Below, one piece after another: positions 56,881-64,000 of a DNA stretch of 64,000 nt. Where the stretch lies: assembly GCF_028372415.1 (NCBI RefSeq), contig NC_092874.1, positions 118,865,244 through 118,929,243 of the forward strand, written 5' to 3'. This stretch comes from Notamacropus eugenii (taxonomy: Eukaryota > Chordata > Mammalia > Diprotodontia > Macropodidae). A program made the translations under genes and the position numbers. The notes below the pieces were generated by a model. It saw nothing but the letters and a program-made list of their open reading frames with translations. It had not been told where the DNA came from and did not search any database. Positions within the stretch are counted from its first letter, which is position 1. Every line of letters starts with the position of its first letter.

Positions 56881-56894
56881 GGGGGGGGGGGGGG
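56881..56894. repeat. G14 homopolymer
   Basis: Fourteen consecutive G at the junction between the TSD and the L1 3' end. Confidence 0.98.
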
Positions 56895-57923
56895 AGGTTT
56901 GTGTGAGCTCAATCTTTATTTATTTATTTATTTTTTTAATGGTCTACAATCACTACCATAAAACTTAGATTTTAACCCCCCCACACTTCCCCTCCTCCTC
57001 CCCCCTCCCCAAGACAGCATACAATTCTATATAGGATCTATATATACTTTCCTATTGAATGAGTTTTCACTATAGTCATGCTGTGTAGATGAACTAAAAT
57101 AAATGGAAGAAATCATATAACAAATCAAAACATAATACACACACACATATACAAACATGATCTGCTACATTCTGCAGATGAATTCCATATTTCTTTCTCT
57201 GAGTGTGGAAGGCATTTTGTCTTAGAAAACCATTGGGAATTTTTTTTTTTTAAAGTTCTTGCGCTATTACGAAGTTCCAAGTCTACCAGAAAGAACTCTT
57301 GCACACTGTGGTCGTTGCTGTGCACAAAGTTCTCCTGGTTCTGCTCCTTTCACTCAGCATCAGGTCATATAAGTCTTTCCAGGCCTCTCTGAAGTCTTCT
57401 TGTTCATCATTTCTTTTAGAGCAATAGTGCTCCATTACATTCATATACCACAACTTATTCAGCTATTTCTCAATTGATGGGCATCCCCTTGACTTCCAGT
57501 TTTTGGTAACTACAAAGAGTGCTGCTATAAATATTTTTGTCCATGTGGGACCCTTTCCCATTTTTATGATCTCTTGGGGATACAGTCCTAGTAGCGACAT
57601 TGCTGGGTCAAAGGGTATGCACATTTTTGCAGCCCTTTGGGCATAGTTCCAAACCGCTCTCCAGAATGGTTGGATGAGCTCACAGCTCCACCAACAATAA
57701 ATTAGAGTTCCAATTCTCCCACATCCCCTCCAGCATTTATCATTCTCTTGTTCTGTCATGTTTGCCAATCTGATACGTGTGATGTGGTCCCTCAGAGTTG
57801 TTTTGATTTGCATCTCTCTAATCAAAAGTGATTTAGAGCATTTTTTCAAATGATTATAGATATCTTTAATTTCTTCCTGAAAATTGCGTATTCATATCCT
57901 TTGACCATTTATCAATTGGGGAA
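56881..57923 (-). mobile_element. Marsupial L1 with ORF2 C-terminal coding remnant
   Basis: 5'-truncated L1 inside a MIR, flanked by agtttcttccatttt (56,866-56,880) and agtttcttcaatttt (57,924-57,938), a 15-bp TSD with one mismatch. The minus-strand frame 57,463-57,849 (128 codons) is the ORF2 C-terminus: IRLANMTEQENDKCWRGCG, the Cys/Trp box GTLIYCWWSCELIQPFW, then IPFDPAMSLLGLYPQE and WKSRGCPSIEK. The reading frame is intact over this stretch, so this is one of the younger L1 copies here. Next to the 3' TSD are G14 (56,881-56,894) and about 25 bp not belonging to the A-rich tail. Confidence 0.88.
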
Positions 57924-58155
57924 AGTTTCTTCAATTTTAAATGGAGATAATACCAGTACCTTCTTTGAAGGGTTGTTGTGAGGCTCAGATGAGATTATTA
58001 CACTTATTGTATATGTAACGTTATAAACATTGATTTGTAAAATACTTAACATAATGTCTGGCACATAGTAGGCACTATATAAATGCTTATTATCTTTCCT
58101 TCAGTTATAAAATTAGACTTGGTAGTCTTGAGACCACCACAACAGTCTTCCTTTT

Positions 58156-58383
58156 AGGGAGCACTAGGTCTGATGTCAGGAAGACTCATCTTTGTGGGTT
58201 CAAATCTAGCCTCAGACATTTACTAGTTGTGTGACCCTGGGCAAGTCATTTAACCCTGTTTGCTTCACTTCTTTATCTGTCAAATGAGCTGGAGAAAGAA
58301 ATGGCAAACCACTTCAGTATCTTTGCCAAGAAAACCCCAAATGGGGCCACAAAGAGTCAGACACTACTGAAAAACAACAATAA
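58156..58383 (+). mobile_element. MAR1-like long marsupial SINE
   Basis: ctgatgtcaggaagactcat, gtgaccctgggcaagtcatt, tgccaagaaaaccccaaatg, tail AAAAACAACAATAA; the extreme head is shortened. Confidence 0.92.
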
Positions 58384-58874
58384 ATGTTTGTCAATTTACT
58401 ATGCTATCTTAGTATATACTTTTTCCTAAAATCTAAATAAATCTCCTAGCTGGTTGTTAATAGGGAAATACAACAGTAGAGGCTCATGAGCTACATTAGT
58501 AGGAAAAGCCACATACAGGTCTACTGCCAGAATCTAAGATAGCAGCTGCCTTCCAGAGACCAAACTTGTCTGTGCCGATGGAAGTTGGGGACATAGTCCA
58601 TAGAGGATGCTAAATTATTATTTTGTAGTGACCATTCCTTATCAGCAAAGATAGCAAAGTGGGTGAAGGAAGTTTTCACACTTCCATTTCCTTTATACTC
58701 CTGTTTGTTTTCATAATTTTGCCTTAGCCCTAACACTGAGGGTAGAGGTATCTTCCTGCCTCATTGGGCCTTTGCAACTGATGGGGTAGAGGGGCAGGGT
58801 GTTGGAGAGTCATTGAATTGTTCTTTTTTAACTCCTTCCCCCTACCCTGTCACCCATACTTTCCGTGGCAGTTC
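58384..58874. other. Unassigned sequence
   Basis: No recognised repeat or coding signal. Confidence 0.4.
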
Positions 58875-58945
58875 CATACATATACATATACATATGCATA
58901 TACATATACATACACATACACATACACATACACATACATATACAT
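58875..58945. repeat. (ACATAT)n/(ACACAT)n microsatellite
   Basis: Alternating CATATA and CACATA units, directly upstream of the RTE remnant. Confidence 0.93.
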
Positions 58946-58959
58946 GTGTACTCAGTGTA

Positions 58960-59930
58960 GCCTCTGAAGCTAAGAAGCCACAAAATATGGATCATTTCTC
59001 AGCTGCTAGTGCTAATTTTGGCCTAACAATTAACACCAAGAAAACAGGTGCTCCGTCAGTCAGCTCCACACCACACATCCGTGGAACCACTGGTTACAGC
59101 AAATGGAGATGTTTTTAATTCTGTGCATAAGTTCACTTACTTTGGCAGTATACTTTCTGGAGACATACACACGGATAATGAGGTTAATGCACACATTGCC
59201 AGAGTTAGCTCAGCATTTGGAAGGTTCTGAAGGAAAGCGTCCAAAAGAAGAGGTAATAGACTATCTACCAAATACCAAGCCATTGTGCTGACTTCATTGT
59301 TGTGTGTTTGTGAAACCTGGACAGTCTACCAGCACCATGCCAGGAAATTGAATCACTTCCATTTGAACTGTCTTAGGAAGATTCTGAAGATCACCTGGCA
59401 GGATAAGGTACCAGACACTGAGGTCCTTTCTCAAACTAAACTGTGAAGCATTCAAACTCCGCTTCAGAGAGGGCAACTCTGATGGGCTGGCCACATTATT
59501 TGAATGTCAAACATAGGTTTGCCTAAAAAGACTATTTTATAGAGAACTCACATAAGGCAAGCATTTACATGGTGGTAAGAAGAAATGATGCAAGGACACT
59601 TTCAAAGTCTCTCTCAAGAACTTTGGAATTGATTGTGTGACATGGAAGACACTAGCACAGGACTGCTAAGCATGGTGTGCCCACATCAGAGAAGGTACTG
59701 AACTCTATGAGCAAAGCAGAATTAAAATAGCTCAAAAGAAACGGGAGATGTGCAAAATTCAGAGAACCCACCCCATATGTTCACATGGACTTTTTGTTAC
59801 CAATCTGTGGTAGAGCATTCTGAGCTCCTATTGGTCTGATCAGCCACAACTGGACACACTGAATTTTGATTCTAACACAGTGATGTCATTTTGGTCCTCT
59901 TCGAGAACGAAAGGCAACAACCAACCGTGC
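58960..59930 (+). mobile_element. RTE-type LINE, RT C-terminus and 3' tail
   Basis: In order: ASANFGLTINTKKTGAPS (about 59,010-59,060), VHKFTYFGSILSGDIHTDN (about 59,125-59,180), ARVSSAFGRF, ETWTVYQHHARK followed by LNHFHLNCLRKILKITWQDK (about 59,310-59,405), then VPDTEVL. Frame shifts and stops separate the blocks. The end carries caatctgtggtagagcattc, then ctgatcagccacaactggac and ggtcctcttcgagaacgaaa with an AACAACCAACC tail, shared with the SINE and antisense copy elsewhere in the window. 5'-truncated and inactive. The clade name (RTE/Bov-B or a relative) is from memory. Confidence 0.82.
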
Positions 59931-60004
59931 TTCATACTAAACCCAGGGGTCTACCTGGGCTTTCTTAGCCTGAGTTTTTACTTGCTGACTGGTTACACAC
60001 TGGT

Positions 60005-60092
60005 TGTCTCATTCCTTTTATCTTTATATGTCCATTATCCAGTACTGTGCCTTATACACAGTAGCTGCTTAATAAATGTTTGTTGCTGAACT
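60005..60092 (+). mobile_element. L2 LINE 3' terminus
   Basis: tatccagtactgtgccttat, cacagtagctgcttaataaa, tgtttgttgctgaact. Confidence 0.75.
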
Positions 60093-60210
60093 AATCCTGT
60101 CTTAAATTGTGTGTGTGTGTATTCCCCAGTGCTAGTGCCATAAACTGCCCATTAGTAAATGCTTAGTGTTTTGTTTTGTTTTTTCAGTGAATGAACGGAT
60201 ACTTGAATTG

Positions 60211-60482
60211 AAGCTGGGTGGCCCAGGTGAGAAAGGGTTTGGTCTAGAGTTAGGAAAACCTGAGTTCAACACTAGTCTGACACCGCCTAGTTATGTGACA
60301 TTGGGCAAGTTATTTATCCTCTGTCTGCCTCAGTTTCCTGTACTGTAAAATGGGGGGGGGGTCATCATTGCACCTATTTCTCAGGGATATGATGAGGTGC
60401 AAATGAGATAATATTTATAAAGTGCTTAGCACAGTCCTTGGCACTTAGTAGGTATTATGCAAATGCTAAATTTTATTATTAT
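60211..60482 (+). mobile_element. MIR-type SINE, near full length
   Basis: Head ggtggcccaggtgagaaagg, core tgcctcagtttcctgtactg, an (G)9 run, then aaatgagataatatttataa and agtaggtattatgcaaatgc. Confidence 0.85.
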
Positions 60483-60882
60483 TAATTTCTATTCTGCAAA
60501 AGAAACAGACTCTGGGGTTGAGTGTTTATAGAGAGTTACAATTCTGACAATTTCCTGGGAATAAATTTGTTTGCACAACAACATAGACCCTGGAGTCAAA
60601 ATCAGAAAGGACCCTTGAAGGTCTAGGAAAGAACTCCAGCCTTTTCAATGCCCCACAGGTTTGGGTCTACGAAATAGAAGAAAAAGTAGAAGCCAGAGCA
60701 GATGGCCGGGCCTGGAAGTTTAGGGTGGTCTAGAACAGGAGTTTCTGAGGCAGCTTCTCTCCACAACTGGATGGAGGAGGAGAGAAAGATCCTGAGGTCA
60801 ATGCTACAGTAAAACAGTTTAAAACTGTGGGTATTTCATGGCTATGAAAGACATGGAATGATAATGAGAAGACAATGAATTT
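60483..60882. other. Unassigned sequence
   Basis: No recognised repeat or coding signal. Confidence 0.4.
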
Positions 60883-60924
60883 CTTCTCTCTCTCTCTTTC
60901 TCTCTGTCTCTCTCTCTGTCTCTG

Positions 60925-60957
<33 letters not shown>

Positions 60958-61016
60958 GTCTCTGTCTCTGTCTCTGTCTCTGTCTCTCTCTGTCTCTCTG
61001 TCTCTCTGTCTCTCTG

Positions 61017-61092
<76 letters not shown>
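60883..61092. repeat. (TCTCTG)n then (TC)n array
   Basis: About 210 bp: a TCTG/TCTC mosaic followed by a nearly pure TC run of about 65 bp. Explains long Arg-Glu and Ser-Leu frames. Confidence 0.98.
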
Positions 61093-61095
<3 letters not shown>

Positions 61096-61373
61096 AGGTC
61101 CAGAGGCTAATTGATGTCTGCTAGGTTAGATAACTTCTCCCAGGATTGCTTTGAATAAAGATAGATCCAAGGTTAGATTGTCCTTTCTTCTTTGAAGCAC
61201 CTCACTCTTCCCCTCTCCCCCAGCTAGGAAGAGAATGGAGTGGAAATTGCAGCCCAGAAAGCTGAAGTCATCTTTTAGTCCTACTACATCCCTTGTTCTG
61301 CAGAAGTCCAGTGTTGCTTTGCCTGTTGGCTACTGGCCTATTGGAAAGGGACAAAGAGCTTGAAATATAGTAC

Positions 61374-61589
61374 CAGATATGTCAAACACCCAGGCACATG
61401 GCCGCATGCAGCCAACAACATTCCCAAGTGCAGCCCTAACCAGGTTAAAAAGGAATTAGGAAATATTAAATAAAGTAAAGAAAAACAGAATACATTGATA
61501 AAATGACACTTTAAAACTCAGTAGGCAGCTTGCAGGGATTCTTACGTACAGTTTAACGTCCCTCTTTCTCTATGAGTTTAACACCACTG
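61374..61589. mobile_element. hAT MITE
   Basis: Terminal repeats cagatatgtcaaacac and the complement of gagtttaacaccactg (cag-tg-tgt-aaac pattern). The interior has gtgcagccctaaccaggtta and gcttgcagggattcttacgt. The 8-bp target duplication is not clear. Confidence 0.7.
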
Positions 61590-62085
61590 GACTAGAAAAC
61601 ATGGGAGAAAGAATACAGCAAAGCCTGTTTTAAGGAAAGATTAACCTAAAGGATCCATTCTAGATAAGGGATGATGGTGGAGGTGGTGATAAATTGGTCA
61701 CCAGTGTCATGGAGGAGATCCAGTGTAGATTCCAAATTGAAGTGGGATTACCTATAGATGATAGATAAGTACTTCATTACTTCATACCCTGGAATATTGG
61801 AAAATCTCCTAAATAGGCTGCCCTATTTTTCTCTCCACCTAGGAAAAAACTAAGCAGATGAGAAATGTCTATTGACAAGACTGTGACATGCAGTGGGGTG
61901 GACAAATTTTAATGGCTACTCCACCACTTTATGTCTTCAAGATATAAATATACATACATGTCACCTTGCCAAAGCCAGACTTGGATTGTTCCCGACATCT
62001 ACTGCCTTCCATCCCACTTGTGTGCTTGAAGGAAGCTATGCTGACCAGGTCCAATACAATTTATGCTATGTAATCCTGCCCTGGT
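61590..62085. other. Unassigned sequence
   Basis: No recognised repeat or coding signal. Confidence 0.4.
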
Positions 62086-62390
62086 CTGTCGATCAGTGAA
62101 TAAACATTTGTTAAGCACCTATTATGCACTGGGTGAGTTCAAATCCAGCCTCAGACACTTACCAGCTGTGTGACCCTGGGCAAGTCACTTAACCCTACTT
62201 TCCTCAGTTTCCTCATCTGTAGAATGAACTGGAGAAGGAAATGGCAAACCACTCCAGTGTCTTTGCCAAGAAAACCCCACAATGAGGTCAAAAAGAGCTG
62301 AAACAACTGGAAAAAAAGAGGACTGAACAACAATGTGCTAGATACTATGCTAAGTGCTAGAGGTATAAGAGGGAGCTCATGTCAAATGGC
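62086..62390 (-). mobile_element. L2 LINE 3' end split by a SINE
   Basis: Left aataaacatttgttaagcac, then cctattatgcactggg. Right (62,329-62,390) atgctaagtgctagaggtat. The two rejoin as an ordinary antisense L2 terminus. Confidence 0.75.
62131..62328 (+). mobile_element. MAR1-like SINE inside L2, head missing
   Basis: gttcaaatccagcctcagac, gtgaccctgggcaagtcact, tctttgccaagaaaacccca, tail to CTGAACAAC. Confidence 0.9.
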
Positions 62391-62394
62391 CTCA

Positions 62395-63340
62395 TTTTTT
62401 TCTGTAAAATAAGAGACAAGTTTCAGAGTTGAGAAGGTACAGGGAGGGGAGCCAGGGAAGGTTTGAAGAGGAATGATAAGGTTGGAAAAACCTCTGTGGG
62501 GAGTAAGATAGTAAGTTGATAAGGGAGGTATATTAGGATTTCCTAGCAACAGCTAGGGCCTAGTTGAGGTAGTATAACATAAATTTGTAGTCGACCCAAT
62601 CAAGATAATTTTTTCCACCTTTATGTGTGTAGGTGGGAAAATGGTGGAAGTGATCCAAGACTGAGGCTTGGTAGGGTTCAGTTACTGATATAATAATGGG
62701 TCTAAGTGTTGAGATCTAGAGGTGCTGGGAACTCTGAAATTCAAGGGTAAAAGACATGGGTCCTGCCTTGAAAGAATTTGACTCAAGCCTTTTTTTCAGA
62801 CAGAGACAAGGTTTATTGTTTCACCAACAGAACCAGGAGGAACTTTTAAGAACGTGTGCATTTGGTAGATGAGACTGACCTCTTTTACAGGTAAAAAGAC
62901 TTGTGGGAAGATTTGGATGGGATCTAGGAGTGGGCAATAGGCTGGGGTAACCTGGAGGTAACACAGAAGGGGTCTAGATGGGATTAAGGGTGTAACAGAC
63001 AATTAAGGCCTAGGCTGGATTAGAGGTAAAGGACAGTGGAAAGGATTATTCTAGGGTAAGTTCAGGGGTTGAGTTAAAAGTGGAAAGTGGGGGAAGGGGG
63101 TCCAGAGCCCATACTCCATCATAAAGACTCAAGAGATGAGGATATTGTAGAATTGAGTTAGTTTGCCAAGGGGTCAAAAAGGAGAGAGTGGAAAGTGTAT
63201 GGAAGATAGTATGAGAGAAAACTGAGGGGTTGAGGGACTGAAGGTCCTGGTGTGGACAAAATGAAGGGTTTGGTAAAGAAAGGCAGAGGAAGAGGTAGAA
63301 AGCTAAGAGTTAATAGTCAGAAGAGGAGATTTCAGAATTC
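62395..63340 (-). mobile_element. LTR-like sequence (candidate)
   Basis: Purine-rich on +, with no LINE or SINE anchors. On the minus strand an AATAAA signal (62,812-62,817, tttatt on +) is followed by cttgtctctgtctg, the kind of polyadenylation region found in retroviral R/U5 sequences. No TG/CA termini, primer site or coding region confirmed. Could equally be an old L2 interior. Confidence 0.3.
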
Positions 63341-63386
63341 TTGAACACAGAAGTGATGCATTTGTGCTTTGCACAAAGCATTCTTT

Positions 63387-63624
63387 TGTCGTCATTTTTC
63401 AGTCATGTCCAACTCTCTGTGACCCCACTAGGGTTCTCTCAGCAAAGATATTGGAGTGGTTTGCCACTTCCTTCTTCATCTCTTTTTACAGATAAGGAAA
63501 CTGAGGCAAACAGGGGTAAGTGACTTGCCTAGGGTCACACAGCTAGTAAGTGTCTGAAGTCAGATCTGAACTCAGGTCTTCCTGACTCCAGGCCCAGCAC
63601 TCTATCCACTGTACCACCTAGCTA
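63387..63624 (-). mobile_element. MAR1-like long marsupial SINE
   Basis: Antisense copy from ttttcagtcatgtccaactc through gataaggaaactgaggcaaa and gtcacacagctagtaagtgt to the head complement ctgtaccacctagct. Confidence 0.93.
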
Positions 63625-63649
63625 TAATCTTTTTATTATTCCCTAATTA

Positions 63650-64000
63650 AGCCACTATTTATCTCACCCCAGCAGCTTTTCCAAACCTTTCCATTCCTTC
63701 TCAAAACACCTTTAGCTTTCCCATACTTCCACCATCTCAGCTGAGCACTTTGCTTCATATTTCACTGAAAAAAAAAAACAACTGAGGCTATTCACCAAGA
63801 GCTCTCTCTTCTCCCCTACTCCTCAGATGACTTCTCTCATTACATCCTCCTTCACTGGTCTCACATGAAGAAGTAGCCTTTCTTCTTGTCTAGACAAACA
63901 TCTCAAAAATTGATACCATCTTATCTGGTCTTTCCTGGCAGATTAGACCCTTTATCATGGCCCACCTTTCACTTATCTTCTATCTCTCCCATCTATTGGC
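63650..64000 (+). mobile_element. L2 LINE, region before the RT domain
   Basis: Sense sequence with gctattcaccaagagctctc, ttacatcctccttcactggt and a translated LSLIFYLS stretch near the end, as in L2 upstream of the RT core. Continues beyond the window. Confidence 0.55.

Larger units (their letters stand above)
56819..58105 (+). mobile_element. MIR-type SINE split by L1
   Basis: Left part (ctatgtaaccctgagcaagt, ccctcagtttcttc) and right part 57,939-58,105 (gggttgttgtgaggctcaga, catagtaggcactatataaa) form one MIR when the L1 is removed. Confidence 0.8.

Noticed and set aside
60819..61114. Arg-Glu-rich and Ser-Leu-rich frames on the two strands
   Set aside because: Both are products of the TC/TCTG array.
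2243..63624. tRNA genes suggested by tRNA-like SINE heads
   Set aside because: The heads are diverged parts of MIR/MAR1 SINEs with cores and tails attached; none folds as a complete tRNA by eye.

Overview
The window reads as a piece of a marsupial (metatherian) nuclear genome, probably intergenic or intronic. The strongest sign is many copies of a tRNA-headed SINE whose head carries the cagctaggtggcncagtgg block. Long copies continue into a tail that reads as a control-region-like stretch ending in short ACAACAA runs. This MAR1/WSINE-like family is characteristic of marsupials. Marsupial-type L1 3' ends and RTE-family LINEs and SINEs with a shared tail agree with this. No Alu, B1/B2 or eutherian-only LTRs were seen. 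The species cannot be fixed from the sequence alone.

I found no intact protein-coding gene, no functional RNA gene and no CRISPR array. Most bases that can be assigned are old retrotransposons: L2 and CR1/L3 LINEs, MIR-type SINEs, marsupial L1 (mostly 5'-truncated, both strands) and RTE LINEs. There are also hAT and Tigger DNA-transposon relics and many microsatellites. Several loci are nested insertions whose order can be read from target-site duplications (TSDs).

Layout: 1-24 kb is mostly L2/MIR/L1 debris, with a Tigger deletion derivative (about 4.0-5.1 kb), a strong inverted repeat (3.69-3.80 kb) and a three-layer nest at 16.6-17.1 kb. At 23.08-23.79 kb a hAT element contains a 7SL (SRP) RNA retropseudogene, which itself contains a MIR. 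The 24-36 kb part is MIR/L2/L1 with a 330-bp GATA/GACA/GATG array. At 36.66-37.79 kb lies the decayed 3' part of a Ty3/Gypsy pol (integrase), next to a GC-rich 3'-UTR-like block. A decayed RTE LINE covers 40.56-42.72 kb. At 45.2-46.6 kb is a processed pseudogene of NSFL1C (p47) with a perfect 15-bp TSD and an A-rich tail. At 54.65-54.98 kb a 111-codon open frame looks protein-like but I could not identify it. The last 8 kb hold a second RTE LINE, a hAT MITE, a long TC array, an LTR-like candidate and an L2 fragment running off the end.

The elements do not form a pathway. The connecting logic is mobilisation in trans: L1 machinery explains the NSFL1C and 7SL retrocopies (A-rich tail and/or long TSDs), L2 the MIR-type SINEs, and RTE the SINEs that share its 3' tail. 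Repeat family names are from pattern memory; boundaries are approximate unless a TSD is cited.
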